Translations under genes and position numbers: made by a program
In this document: positions 1-12,800 of the stretch, piece by piece
How the letters are laid out: each line of letters starts with the position of its first letter
How positions within the stretch are numbered: the first letter of the stretch is position 1
Assembly: GCA_036250195.1 (NCBI GenBank)
Contig: JAVHZZ010000003.1
Location: 18,934,504-18,998,503 of the forward strand
Length of the DNA: 64,000 nt
Source of the DNA: Mixophyes australis
Taxonomy: Eukaryota > Chordata > Amphibia > Anura > Limnodynastidae
Reading direction: 5' to 3'
Notes under the pieces: generated by a model
Told to the model about the DNA's origin: nothing
Database searches by the model: none
Seen by the model: only the letters and a program-made list of their open reading frames with translations

Positions 1-1918
1 ACAATGTAAGCCATCAAACTATACTCTGTCCCAACAAAGGGATACACTTAATAATATGATTAATTATATATAACTCTGACAGGTTTAGAGGCTGTGCCTG
101 CTATGGTTCCTAATATACAGGGCTTAACAAAAAATGGAAATTGTATCTGCTATCAGTGTTATCACACATGCTAATAGTTTGTCCAGAGATTAGTAACTCA
201 TGAATCCTTTAATCCTGAATCATATGAAGGTATTGTTCACTAAAATGTCCTCAAAACCCCACAGTTAATTGTGTCTTCGTTATCACCTATGACTCATAAA
301 GGTTCAAACATTAGTGAGGCGCTCACATTAACATTTCTATGTGAGTCTAATTTGCCTATAAATAGTTTCCACTAAGATTAGTAATACATAGCATTGGTAG
401 TCTATCTAAATGCTGGTATCTTATGTCTCAGCCCTATGACCCTGAATTCAGGAGAAGCGCTAGTCGCTGTGGTGTCCCCAGAACCCCACACATCGCTATC
501 ATTTTAATTTTAATTGGGTAGGTCTGTAAGAGCTAAATATGCATAGAGCGCTGTCTACATATTAGGTTTTAAGACACACAGAGCGAACGCCAACGCGCGT
601 TTCGCTTAATTAGCTTTTTCAAGGCAACCAGATTGATGATTAGATCAGCCTTAAATAATCCATAAGGCCAACCCCCATAGGTCACATGATAAAGTGAGCC
701 AATCACATCATGAATGAGGTGACATTGATTGCCATCAGAATGCTGCAATGGTAGGGTAAGGATAAATTATAATCCCGCCCCTGTAATAGCGTAATTGGCT
801 AAAAATATCTGAGTGTAGAAAAATCCTAATAACAGATATATCATACATAGGCATCATTCTAAAACATCTGGAAGAGGGAATAAAGTATTAATACAGTTAG
901 TCTGTTGTTATAGACATGATAACCTGGATTTTAAAATGATACAGATTCAATAATGTAAAACAAAAATCGATCTGATCATGGCTAATTTGGCTAAATATTG
1001 CATGGATCATGGTAAGTAAGGAGAGTTATGATACTATCCGTGGTGAAAAGTGCATTACTAATGTGACATATTGAAAATAAATAAAAAAATAGAATAAAAT
1101 ATGGAAATGTTAATAAATGTTATTAAATATTAATAAAGATTCTTTATATATAAATTAACTATTTTTTTATTATTAATATATATCTTTTTTTATTTTTTTA
1201 TTTTTATACTTTCTTTATATATTTTTATTTTTATGTTTGTGATTTTTGATTCTTATTGTTATTATTGTATTTTTATTTTTATTTTCAATATTAGATTTTA
1301 ATTTATTTCAGTGTATTATGAAAGATAATAGGTTACTATTAATATTGTGTAGGTATTACACTGATGGGTTAATTAATCTATGCATATTTAGCTCTTACAG
1401 ACCTACCCAATTAAAATTAAAACGATAGCGATGTGTGGGGTTCTGGGGACACCACAGCGACTAGCGCTTCTCCTCAATTCAGGGTCATAGGGCTGAGACA
1501 TAAGATACCAGCATTTAGATAGACTACCAATGCTATGTATTACTAATCTTAGTGGAAACTATTTATAGGCAAATTAGACTCACATAGAAATGTTAATGTG
1601 AGCGCTAATGTTTGAACCTTTATGAGTCATAGGTGATAACGAAGACACAATTAACTGTGGGGTTTTGAGGACATTTTAGTGAACAATACCTTCATATGAT
1701 TCAGGATTAAAGGATTCATGAGTTACTAATCTCTGGATAAACTATTAGCATGTGTGATAACACTTATAGCAGATACAATTTCCATTTTTTGTTAAGCCCT
1801 GTATATTAGGAACCATAGCAGGCACAGCCTCTAAACCTGTCAGACTTATATATAATTAATCATATTATTAAGTGTATCCCTTTGTTGGGACAGAGTATAG
1901 TTTGATGGCTTACATTGT
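1..1918. mobile_element. Foldback (long inverted repeat) element
   Basis: Bases 1-546 reappear as the reverse complement at 1378-1918 with only scattered differences, so the arms are about 545 bp around an 831-bp, very AT-rich spacer. The outer tip reads ACAATGTAAGCCATCAAAC on the left and its complement on the right. The left arm reaches the first base of the window, so the true left end and any target duplication cannot be seen. No transposase is visible in the spacer, so this is a non-autonomous foldback or a very long-armed MITE of unknown superfamily. Confidence 0.9.
590..625 (-). other. Hammerhead-like motif (degenerate)
   Basis: On the minus strand CCTTGAAAAAGC is followed by a short AT loop and AAGCGAAACGCGCG. 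This resembles the frame CUGA..GA, stem II, GAAAC and a palindromic stem III seen in hammerhead ribozymes of Penelope-like elements. The first core box is changed, so activity is unlikely. It lies in the foldback spacer near the left arm. Confidence 0.35.
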
Positions 1919-3190
1919 CCTTATTCCTTTAGACAGATAATGAGCCTGTTATTAATGGAAGTTTTCATACTATACAACTGACACATACCAGCTATACTAT
2001 TTTAGTATACTACATCTCTGTCCTTGAGAACTGTATCAGGACAGTGATTAGGGCTCCAAATTAAAGGAGACTATTTGATTTGGTAGTCTATGGTATCTAT
2101 TATGATAAGATAGACAGAGGATAGATATTTTTACAAACATACCTCTGTATTAGGACCTGATATTTGCCCACTGACCCATCAATTTATATCATATTACATG
2201 ACTTATTAGCCTAAAGAATTTGACCATAGAGCGATTGTTGCAGTTGATTTTCGCGTAGCTTTCTTTTCGCTAGGATGTGTGTATTTTAACATATACCAAT
2301 AACATATACCAATAAAGATTTGCTTTTTATCACATACATCTCCATTAACCTCGTATCCTAGAGTGCCCCACGTTATAACCTCTGTTCTGTCTCTTTTTGT
2401 TATCAATATATTTTTAGGTTATAGGGTGCACCTTTCAGCGATTCTGCTGATTTCAATGATAATATATTATCAATTATAAACTGATATATATAGGATACTT
2501 GGCTATAGACCTAGTGTGGTTGTACTCCCCCCTTTATCCCAATATTCTAGCAGCTGAGTCAATTATTTACACCACCTCCCCAGTCGTGCACACCATATTT
2601 TTCCTTTATCCTCTAAGAGAACTCTGAGGCCTATCCCTCCCATCACAGGCGCTGTAACAGGGAGGTATTGAAGAGATGATCAGCAGCTGGTGAGTTTGAC
2701 CTCTGGTCACTTGTGAAATAGTTGGGTGGTCAGTTGGTTTGTCACCCCCAGCATAGTGACTTCGGATGTCAGGAGCATGTGTACATCTAAATAGAGTGTG
2801 TAGTTAGTAAGCGGCACGTCCCTATTTGGGAGGGGTTGACAATTCAGTGCCTATCTGGGTGGAAGTTGTAGCTGCGAAGCAGGTCATGGACCTGGTGCAC
2901 GTGGTAGGGTTAAAAGATGCAGTAAGGTGCAACTACTGCAGGGAACAAGTCAGTGTTGCAACTGGTGGAATGTTAAAGCTGTGCGGGCTGGGGCAAAAAT
3001 GTCGCCAATGCAGGCCTCTGTTCTAAATGGTTCTGTTGCGAAGTGCAGACCCAGTGTCTGGTCATGACTGGCGATGGTGAGTGAGAGGTTAAACTCATTG
3101 TTAGGGGACTATCTAGGGTGTCTCTGTGGAGAGCCCAAGCAGCACATGTCTGGTGGTAAGGCCACCGCTCTATATGATTTATGTATATAT
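1919..3190. other. No gene recognised
   Basis: AT-rich unique-looking sequence. Only short open frames without recognisable motifs occur. No RNA gene or element terminus was identified. Confidence 0.6.
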
Positions 3191-3460
3191 TGGGCAGCAT
3201 TGTGGCACAGTGGTTAGCCTTGCTGCAGCGCAGGGGACATGAGTTTGATTTTCACCAAGGTCCTATCTGTGTAGAGTTTTTGCGTGTGTTTCCTCTGGGT
3301 GCTTTAATTTGCTCCCAGAGGTCCGTAAAATATTTGTAGGTATGGACCCCAGTGTGTGTGTGTGGTAGGGAATTTAGAGTGTAAGCTCCAACAGGACAAG
3401 GACTGATGTGAATGACAAATATTCTCTGTACAGTGCTGCATAAGATGTTTGTCTCTATTT
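3191..3460 (+). repeat. tRNA-derived SINE (V-SINE-like)
   Basis: The head contains a box-A-like GTGGCACAGTGGTTAGCC and a degraded box-B-like GAGTTTGATTTTCA about 30 nt later, the spacing of a tRNA-derived RNA polymerase III promoter. The body continues with segments typical of a widespread fish and amphibian SINE group: GTTTCCTCTGGGTGCT, then TTTAGAGTGTAAGCTCC, then CTGTACAGTGCTGC. The copy is diverged and no target duplication was resolved. The family name is from recognition only. Confidence 0.75.
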
Positions 3461-5713
3461 AAAGTAAACTATAATATATACAGTATATGTCATTATTTTA
3501 GCTTGTACTTGTCCTGTGCTTTGCACTTTCAACTACATGACTTTGAGAAGAAAAGTTATTCTAATAGAAGAAATGGCTTCTACACTGTCATTTTAATGTG
3601 AACTATGCACTCTTGGTATTAATCCTTTTTTGTTCTGCTTTTGCATCTTTCTTTGTATCGAGTGACACAGGGGGTGTAAATTGCCGGAGGTGACTTGCAA
3701 GGTCTTTGAAGTGACAATTCTTCTCTATGTATTTTTGATTTACATCATTTTTAATCTTCATACAGCAACAGGGAAAAATGAATTTCCTTGTTTTATGAGC
3801 AGTGCTGGTTTATGTCTCCCACAAGTTCTTTGCATAAATAGACAGTGATACATTTTAAATCCACACGGCCATTAGGGAGAGCAGCTGAGACTTCACAGAC
3901 ACAATGACTGTCGGCTACACATGGAAATGAAAAACGTTTTCTCTTTATTTCCTTGTGAGTTCTAGACGTTTATCATTTCACTAAAATCCCCATTACAATC
4001 CCTTTGTCATTCTTATTGCTAGGGTATTAAAACAGATGTCTACATTTTTTTTGTATTCATTTTACTCATGTTCCATTACTTAATGAAGCAGAGCTTGCCA
4101 TCTTTTATTTCTGTCTTTACCTGATCGGCTTTAATTGTGAAATGTACTTTCTAAACTAAACTTCTGGGATAGGGTGTGCCTATAATTGGGCGGTGAACTG
4201 GTGCAGCAAAATAATGGCAATTTTTTTTATGGAATGAATTAGTAGTCCCAATGATGTTTTGTCAATTACAATATTTGTATTTTAAAATGCACAAATCATA
4301 TACAAACCTTTTTATGTTAGTTTTTGTAAAGGATGAGAGGGCGTCTGCCCAATTTGCTTCTCAGGTGGCAGAATGAGGCATCCACGCCAGGGATGCTGCT
4401 GAAGTAGTTATATGCGTAATCTAAGGATTGAAGGATGCAACATGCACAACACAAGGTCAAAATTATGTTCAGTTTTTGATGCTGGGTCCCACACTCATGT
4501 GAAAGGGCCACGCGTTTCACTCTCTGGCATCTATTTGGATTACCTGGGAGGTGAACAAATTATTATTTATTGACCTTTTTATTTCTCTGACAGTGCTTTA
4601 CAGAGAGTCTACTCACAACACTGTCCCAGTGGATCGTTACAATCTAAAGGGTTCAAGCTGATTCTGATGTAAGGGCCTTTTACAACTGTGCATCGGTCTA
4701 TTTGCTCTCAGACTGCGACAAATCTTCCCCTTGCGCTTTTCTATCCTTGGAGATGCGGAACGGGGGAAGTAGTGGGCAGGCATAGTGCAGGAAGGACGAT
4801 GTAGCCACTGGTACACCTCTAGTATGCGTATCTGTTGTGGCTGCTTTTCCCCAAGGTGTAAGATCTGTCCCGATGATGACGAAATGAAAATGTGTAAATT
4901 CCGTTTAACTGTACATAAAATTATATACTTTTTTTGGTTTTGAAAAAAAAAAATATATATTTATATATTAGTATTTACATCTCAGCAAAAAATAAATAAG
5001 AAAGTAGCTAACAGAGCTCTGGTGGTCTCATATGAATTATATACCAGAAGAAAATGATAATTATGGTTCCGCGTAACTCTACTGCTGAGATGCAAAACAG
5101 AAACCTAACTAAACATGTATAGCAAAAAGCAAATGAACATGCAAATTATTAAAATTACATACAAGGTTTAAATATACAGTGCACCATAAAGACACTTAAC
5201 AGCTAATCTACTTCAACTCAACTAGTCTGTGTTTAAAACACATTAAGCTGGGAGAATTATAATTGTTGGTTTAAGTAGCTATTAGGAGTTAATGGAACGC
5301 AGTTCCTGAATTAGCAGTATATAGAGAGCAAACGGAAGAGTCTGTCCCCTCCTACTGAAACCCGGCAGATATCAGCATTCCAGTATTGGATGAAACCCAC
5401 TCTGTCAGCGCTGGGGTCTTGAAATGTACATAGGTCCTCTTGACTTTACCAACCTCTCCAAATGTTGTAATAAAAAAAAAAATTCTGTCTCCAAAGTGAG
5501 CTGGTAATCACAGCCCGTTCAGTGTCTCGGAGCACCTATTCCTTTATCCTTCACTCCTTTCAGTGTAGCACCACTTTTATCAAACGGATTGAGTTGTAGT
5601 CCATTTGTTTTAGATATTCAATAAGGACCAGGATCCAATCCGAGAATTTTATTGGAATCCTTAATTACATTCATTACATAACACATGTATAAATAATGTA
5701 AAACAGACTTTTT
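3461..5713. other. No gene recognised
   Basis: Unique-looking AT-rich sequence with short A and T runs. A lone CACGCGTTTCACTC at about 4508 resembles the 3' part of the hammerhead-like motif seen elsewhere in the window, but its partner box is not convincing. Confidence 0.55.
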
Positions 5714-6356
5714 GGGCTAGATTTACTATCAGGCATGTTTGTAAACCCGCTGACTTTTCGCCGGGTTTGGCGGCGGTTTTACTAAGGCTAAACCCGCCGT
5801 CCAAACGGCCAGAAATTATGTTTCCAAACCCGCCTCTGTATAAAGCGCCATGACGGTTTCAAAAATGTTCAACATACAAACAGCCGGATTTACTATTAGG
5901 GGGTTTATAAAGCCGCCGGAAAACCGCCATTCAATAGACCAAAATGAAAGGGCTGCTTGTGAGCAGCGAGATTGTTCAAACAGTGTGCTGTTTGAACTAT
6001 TTAGCCATTTTTAACATAAGAGAAAAAGCCATTTTGTGCAAAGTTTCCTCCTTTAGGATTGTATATGGGAAATGGGCAAACTGACATGTAATTTGAGGGT
6101 ACGTTTTTGGGGGTTTTTTTCACCCAGAATTATTGCATCCTATTTACTGATGTAAAGGTTTTTTTTTTTGTTTTCCAGTTGAAACAAATCCTCAAAAATA
6201 CTGTTGTTTTTTCAAAATCAGGATGCACAAAATATGTCATTACATAGTTAACCCTTACTTTAATGGTAATGCAATCCAAAAGTTACAAGATCAAAAAGGT
6301 GTTTCTGCTTGAATAAATCACAGTCAATGACAGTCTAGCGGCCAGCAGTTATTTAG

Positions 6357-6815
6357 GTGTGGGTTTTTTGGAGAATGGCTTTTGCGGCGAATGTGGTGCA
6401 TTCTGGACAGTGTATGTTTGCAGCTTTTTACCTGATGGAGGCAGAAAGGCGCCTGGAGGAGGATGTACAACAGCTGTCATCTGTTCCGCGGACCCTGCGC
6501 AGACCGGACACTCCACGTGCATTTAAAGTGCGTTTGAATCTGGAATCTTTGGCTGATGTGGACGTAGTACCAATGTTTGTACTCATGTAAACCAGGTTCC
6601 TAGATAAATTTGGTGGGGTGCTTATGTATGCACCTGTAAAGGTGTCTGATATTATCCTGGCTGGCTGTCTGATACATAATCTAGCTTTACATCAACTTAC
6701 CCCACCGATTATTGCAGTACACAGTGAACAAGTAGGGGCCCGTGTCCCATTTGGTGATGTGCAGAGCACAGAGGGGGAGGCAGATTTGAGACCATCTCAT
6801 TACAAACTACTTTAA
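6357..6815 (+). pseudogene. Harbinger DDE transposase relic
   Basis: Two open stretches carry the two ends of a Harbinger transposase. 6357-6590 resembles the N-terminal part. 6600-6815 reads FLDKFGGVLMYAPVKVSDII and then a CLIHNLAL motif, the C-terminal segment after the catalytic Glu; the transposase of element B has the matching FRCLDRSGGALMYAP. The central catalytic core with the DDE residues is missing and a stop separates the two pieces, so this is an internally deleted relic. It faces the Myb-like relic on the opposite strand at the far end of the element. Confidence 0.75.
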
Positions 6816-6819
6816 ATGT

Positions 6820-7126
6820 AAGTGCATACTATAAAAAACATATATTGTTTTTTTTTTTATGTCAGTGCAATGGTTTTTTTTATAGAATTTTTAAATAAAA
6901 TTGGACCCTTTAAACAGAGGATAGTGTGTACTCTGGATGTTGTAATTGTGAAAATCCATGGAAAGTGACAGTCAGAGGTCAATGTGTACGTGAAATTAGT
7001 GCATCGTTTTAAAGAAAACAGTATACTCTTGTTTAATGTGCAGAAAAGAAAGACTGATACCAATGAAATATAACTGCATTTATTGCATTACAACACAATA
7101 AAAGAAAAAGTCTAACGCTTACACAT
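6820..7126. other. Element A interior, no gene
   Basis: AT-rich DNA between the transposase relic and the ERV insertion site. It ends in the 4-bp ERV target duplication ACAT at 7123-7126. Confidence 0.6.
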
Positions 7127-7965
7127 TGTTAATGTGCGTATCGTCGCTAACCAATAACGATTGTCGAACCTCGATTTGTGTTTCCAAAGCACAATGATTT
7201 ATTCGCAATAAGTGGAAAAATATGCTCAAGCGAAGTAATAGTAAATACAGCCGTTACTTATCGCAGGCGCTCTGGATCCAGTGCAGTCATTCAATCCTGA
7301 AGTCTGGGGACAAGATGTCTGCACTCTGGATCACAAGCTGCTGCTTATATACACAATCAAATACAGTAATACAATGAAGATGGTATGGCTTGCATCTATT
7401 GGTCCGGGTCTCAGGAATGTCCAAGGGGTCGTCAATCATTGGCTGGTTCATCCTAAGGAATCCAAAGGAGGGGGTCATCTCTGCAGGGGGTATGCTCTGC
7501 TCTTCCCGCCAGGATTCCTTAGTCTTAAGTAGTTCATAATTCCCTATCATTCATAACTTGCGTATGTACTCTGCGATTCCCTCGCAGAGTGAACCAAACA
7601 GTAGGATATGTAACAAGGTTCATTATGATACCACTCATGATGTTATTCCTTTAACCCGTTCCGTGTATTTCACTAATATGCATGTAACTCTGATATAACA
7701 TATAAATACTAATATATTTCGACATAACTGACTATGTGTTGCAACTACCATTAATGTGTACTATTTTATAAGTATGCGTGTTTGTGCGAATATATGGTAA
7801 AAGACCAATTACTGTTGCTGCCACGTGTAGTGGATGCGTACGCCCTTTCACGCCGTAGCGTGCCCTTGTACGTCGATGCGTACCGTACGCATCTTTTCAA
7901 ACAAAGACAACCAAGTTTGCTAGACTTTAATTGAAATGACTTTATCCAATTTACTGACTTCGACA
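7127..7965 (-). repeat. ERV 3' LTR
   Basis: Bounded by TG...CA, 839 bp. It matches 16129-16965 apart from about three substitutions and a 2-bp indel (TATAACATATAAATAC here against TATAACATAAATAC). It is immediately preceded on the minus strand by a polypurine tract. Short open frames inside it occur in both LTRs and are not genes. Confidence 0.95.
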
Positions 7966-7977
7966 GTTCCACCCTTT
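7966..7977 (-). other. Polypurine tract
   Basis: Minus-strand AAAGGGTGGAAC directly abuts the 3' LTR start TGTCGAAG. This is the expected site and composition of the plus-strand DNA primer of a retrovirus. Confidence 0.85.
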
Positions 7978-7994
7978 GATAGTGTAATAAACTA

Positions 7995-8732
7995 TCACCC
8001 AATCACCGTTTCAAGTTCAGGATTGTACAATACTTCTCCACAGACCATGATCTCGGTATCTGGTACCACCCTTTCAGTCTCTTTCTCAGTGTTACTCTTA
8101 TGAGACCGTTTTCCACACTTCAACACAGTAGGAACACATTTGACAACTAAACCAATTGCTAAGATGACACCCAGTATAAGGAGAAGGAGCTTACCTACAC
8201 TCGCAATCATTTCCTGTACCCACTCCCCCAGACCGGAGAACCATTTTGCTGGGTTCAACCATGAGAACCAACCCGCCACCTTTTCCCCGACCTCATATAA
8301 CGAAGAATTATGGCTCTTTCGAAATTCCCATTTCAGCTGCAAAATTTCATCCATCTTCCGGTCTATAACCTCTTTAGGGTCTTCCGTATTATTTGTAATG
8401 TACGTGCAACATTTGACACCGAACTGGGTGGCCAGTGTCACACAGTACCCACCAGTAATAGAGGTGAGATAATTTAGTACCAGTCTATGTTGCACCAACT
8501 CCTTCTTGTACGCTTGTAGCTCCCTTCCAGTATACCTGAAAGTGTCATCATACATCTCGGTGATATTATCTATTAATTTAGCTAGGTCTTGGATATATTT
8601 AAAGTTTAATGTTCCCCGAGCGGTCCTGGTGAGATCTAGAGCAACCATAACTTGGAAATCAGCAGTTTCACTAATCAATTTTGTAGCTATGGGTTCCTCA
8701 CCAGGAATCATTTCTCTTGCCACGGTGTTCAT
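7995..8732 (-). pseudogene. env: ERV env, transmembrane (TM) part
   Basis: An open frame of 245 codons with the layout of a retroviral TM subunit. It has a heptad-rich ectodomain, an immunosuppressive-like stretch ending GGYC, a C-C pair, a Trp-rich membrane-proximal region (GWFSWLNPAKWF), a hydrophobic span near residues 183-205 and a polar cytoplasmic tail. The Cys motif is CX10CC, not the usual CX6CC. This frame differs from the upstream SU frame and overlaps its end by about 35 bases, so surface and TM parts are not joined in one frame in this copy. It ends just before the polypurine tract. The methionine at 8732 lies inside the broken junction and is probably not a true start. Confidence 0.85.
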
Positions 8733-9480
8733 ACTGTGTGTGTATGTATGGTGGTGATGTAGTCTTGTGAATATCTACCATTTCTTCATGAGTAATAGTC
8801 ATGATTTCAGGAACCAGTTTAGCTATGAAACACAAGCCCTTGGAACTCGGAGTCACCCAGGAATAAGCTTTCCTTCCACAAACAAAATACACATCATCAG
8901 GGAGAACATAAGGAACAGTATGCCCATGAATTATATCACACAGAGTTTTGATAAAACTACCCATGCCTAGTGTCTCCATCTGCTCTAGACACGTGTCGGC
9001 ATTAATGATATTTTCACATTTATCTGTAGAGACTTTTCCAATAGATACCTTCTTATGTTTGGTTATTCGCCCTAACTTGTGACTTCCATCAGCATTCCTG
9101 CCTAGTAGTGACCTTGTGAGTCTCTCTCTGAAATGAGTGTGGCGAGCCATTGTCTGATCTGATAGGTCAGCCTCCCAATTCTCCAGGCGCTTTGCATGAG
9201 ATATGTTTAGGCACAGCAAAGATCTGCCTATGGAGTATTGTCGAAGCGTCAGACTAGGGGACCTAGTGTTATTGTACCTCCCTTCTATGGACCTCCCACC
9301 CCTTAATTCGAGTACTTCGGATATGTTTAGCGGGAATGGCACTAGTCCTATGTTATGCTGCCCTTGAGGCACGTGAGAGCACACCCAACACTCGGTTTGG
9401 TTTAGCACCTTACCCACCAGGGAGTGATAATCCTCCAAAGGATGCCCGCCTATATTCAGAGTACTGGGGGACTGGCATCG
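8698..9480 (-). pseudogene. env: ERV env, surface (SU) part
   Basis: An open frame following the in-frame TAA at 9481-9483 with no clear ATG at its head. It contains a CWVC motif near its start, as in surface subunits that use CXXC/CX6CC disulphide exchange, and several Asn-X-Ser/Thr sites. It ends with a furin-like RGKR a few residues before its stop at 8698. Downstream TM sequence lies in another reading frame, so the SU-TM precursor is broken here. The breaks are described only; the ancestral protein is not reconstructed. Confidence 0.8.
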
Positions 9481-9783
9481 TTAGATGCATCTCTCTTCAA
9501 CTAGGGAGTTGCAGAACTTGCAGATACAATACTCATCAGACAATAGCCCCTCACACTGCCTCCGAGTTCCTGAGCTAGCAGACCTTTTCATAACCCCTGG
9601 ACCAAGTTTGATAATGGGCTGCTCAGGATATCCTATTAACTTTTCTTCGGCCTCTATTTCATCCGTATCACTCCCAGAACTCTCCTCCGTCCTCCATCCT
9701 CCTTCACAAAAATAGAATGTCCTAGAAAAAGTAAAAACAAGGAAAATCCTGGAACAAAAGAAAAACAAAAACCGCCACTCCAT
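9481..9783 (-). pseudogene. env: ERV env N-terminal leader segment
   Basis: An ATG at 9783 starts a 100-codon frame with a strongly hydrophobic, Phe-rich N-terminus (MEWRFLFFFCSRIF), consistent with a signal peptide. An acidic region and a Cys cluster (CICKFC) follow, then a TAA at 9481-9483. The SU part continues in the same frame after the stop. It begins 58 nt after the pol stop, so expression would need a spliced message. It could be a separate small leader protein, but a premature stop in env is the simpler reading. Confidence 0.65.
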
Positions 9784-9840
9784 CGCTGGAAAGATAGTTC
9801 TGAGGCAACGTCTCTGGTTCAGGTGTCTCAACTGCAGGCT

Positions 9841-12800
9841 TTAGGTCTCCCGGAACAGGCTCACAAGTGACAGCTCTATGTCGTCGGTCTGAGTCTTGTC
9901 TTGCACTTTCTCCGGATTATGGACTCTCCTGCAGTGGGTGGAATGGACCCAAGTGTCTCTCTCTGCAACCTTCAGTGATGTAGTACTGGTCAGCAGCACT
10001 TGGTACGGGCCTTCCCAACGGTCTGTTAAACAACCTGAACGTAAGAAATTGCGGATCATAACATAGTCTCCAGGTTCAACATCATGACAGTTCGTCTCTG
10101 GCATACCAGGTGACAGCATTTTTAGTTTTTGTTGTTGTTGTTTCAGCTGTCTACTCATTCTTATAAGATATTGTACAGTCACTTCATTATTACACTTTAA
10201 GTCGTCTTGTGGACTCACGATCAAATGAGGTTGTCGTCCGAACAGTATCTCAAAGGGGGACAGATTAAGAGGAGGTCTAGGAGTGGTTCGAATGCTGTGG
10301 AGGACCAACGGCAAAGCCTCAGGCCATGCCAACCCAGTTTCAGCCATTATCTTACCTAGTTTGTTCTTTATAGTACCATTTGCTCTCTCCACCTTACCAC
10401 TGGCTTGTGGTCGGTAAGGGGTGTGAAGTCTGCTACTGATTCCCATGAGTTTACACATATTTTGGAAGACATCACCAGTAAAATGGGTACCCCTATCACT
10501 TTCAATGATTCTAGGGATACCGAACCTACACACAAAGTCTTGTACAATTTTCTTTGCAGTGAACACAGCAGTATTAGTGGCTGCCGGATATGCTTCTACC
10601 CAACCGGAAAACACATCAATACACACTAACACATACTTTAGATTCCTGCACGGTGGTAGTTGGATATAGTCAATTTGTATTACCTGAAAAGGTCCGTCTG
10701 TAGGAGGGATGTGGGATGGCTCAGTTGGAATAGTTTTCCCAACATTTTTCCTCAAACAAGTAAGACATGACATTGCTTTCTTACCAGCTTGAGAGGAAAA
10801 TCCGGGAGCACACCAGTATGCTCTCACCAGTTTGCACATACCTTCTTTACCCAGGTGAGTCAGGCCGTGTGCTGCTTCAGCCAGGCTTGGATAGTATGTT
10901 CGGGGAGCTACAGGCTTACCTTGTCCATCCCTCCAGAGTCCTGAGGACTCTTGACCACATCCCTTCGCCTTCCAGACTGCCTTCTCCTGCAGGGAACACA
11001 AATCTTGCATTTCAATTAATTTCTGCGTGTCTAATGTCTGAAAAACCATCATAGTCTCGGTCGATACAGTCATAGGTTGCCCTGCTGCCCATTTAGCAGC
11101 TTCGTCTGCCCTGTTGTTGCCCAATGACACTGGGTCTTCTTCAAAGGTATGGGCTTTGCACTTTATGATGGCTACTGTTCTGGGTAACTGTATCGCTGAC
11201 AGAAGTCCTTTTATGTGTTGTGAGTGTGCCACTGGTGTACCTGCTGCTGTCGTAAAGTTTCTAAGACGCCAAAGGGCCCCAAAATCATGCACTACTCCGA
11301 AGGCGTACCTAGAGTCAGTATATATATTGGCTGATTTACCCTCTGCTAGTTCACACGCTCTCTTTAGTGCTACTAGTTCCGCCACCTGGGCTGAGTGAGG
11401 TGGACCAAGGGGTTCAGCTTCTACCACATCCTGATCGTCTACAACAGTGTAACCAGTACATAGCTCTCCTGTCTCTGTCTGTCTATGGCATCTTCCGTCT
11501 GTATAAAACGTAAAATCTACATTTTCTAAGGGGGTGTCACGTATGTCGGGCCTTGCAGTAAAGGTCTGATTCAGGTGTTCCATACAGTCATGCGTGTCAG
11601 TATTCTTGCCTAACTCATCATCAACCAGGGTCTCCTCACCTCCCACCCTTTGTGTCTCTTGAGACACATACGGAAGGTATGTAGCTGGATTTAGGGTGCT
11701 ACATCGTTTGATGGTGATGTTTGAGGGTGCCATCAGGGCTAGTTCCCACTTTGTGAATCTAGCTGAAGAAACATGTCTGGTTTGGGCTGAATTTAACAGA
11801 GCTGATACAGCATGGGGTGTATAGATGGTTGAATTATGTCCTAATACTACATCCTCGCTCTTACTTACTAGAAGGGCCGTTGCTGCTACACTTCTGAGAC
11901 ATGTTGGGAGTGACCTTGCCACATTGTCTAATTGTGCACTGTAGTATGCTACCGGTCTGCTAGCGTCACCATGTTTCTGTGCGAGGACACCTGCTGCACA
12001 GCCATCAGCTTCTGTACAAAATAGCTCAAAAGGCTTTTCATAATCAGGTATTCCCAATGCAGGTGCTCTTGTCAGACTATCTTTAAGGTTAAAGAACGCT
12101 TGCTCTGACTCTTCTGTGTGTACGACACGTTCTGGTTTTGAGGAAGAGACTAGCTCCTGCAATGGTAATGCCAGAATAGAAAAACCTGGGATCCATGACC
12201 TACAGTATCCACACATCCCCAAGAAAGTACGAATCTGCTTCTGGCTCTGTGGCAGGGTCATGTGTTGTATGGCCTCAATTCTGTCGGTTGTCAGGTGTCT
12301 TAGCCCCTTAGTGAGGCAGTGTCCTAAGTATTTGACCTTAGTCTGACATGGCTGTAATTTATCCTTTGCCACCTTGTGCCCTGTTTGTGAAAGATGAAGC
12401 AACAACAATTTAGTATCATGTAAACATGACATAAAAGAATCAGAGCACAACAACAAATCATCCACATATTGAATTAGAACAGACCCATTGTGGGGTTGAA
12501 AGGATTGCAAACAGTCATGTAAGGCTTGGGAGAAAATACTGGGGCTGTCAATGAACCCCTGGGGTAGTCTGGTCCATGTGTATTGCACTCCCCTGTAGGA
12601 GAATGCAAAAAGGTATTGGCAGTCAGGGTGAAGAGGGACTGAAAAGAAAGCAGAACATAGATCAATGACAGTAAAATGACTGGCAGACGGTGGAATCTGC
12701 ATGAGGATGACAGCTGGATTCGGCACTACGGGGAATTGGCTCTCAACAACTTTGTTAATTCCCCTTAAGTCCTGGACTAATCTATAGCCCCTCCCCCCAC

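Noticed and set aside
4500..4530. Hammerhead-like site at the CACGCGTTTCAC motif
   Set aside because: Only the GAAACGCGTG half is present; the CUGA-type box and stem II are not.
7281..7550. Open frames in the ERV LTRs (also 16283-16552), on both strands
   Set aside because: They are in both LTR copies, span promoter sequence and show no domain.
8698..8732. Programmed frameshift joining SU and TM
   Set aside because: No slippery heptamer is evident and env is normally one frame, so a mutation is simpler.
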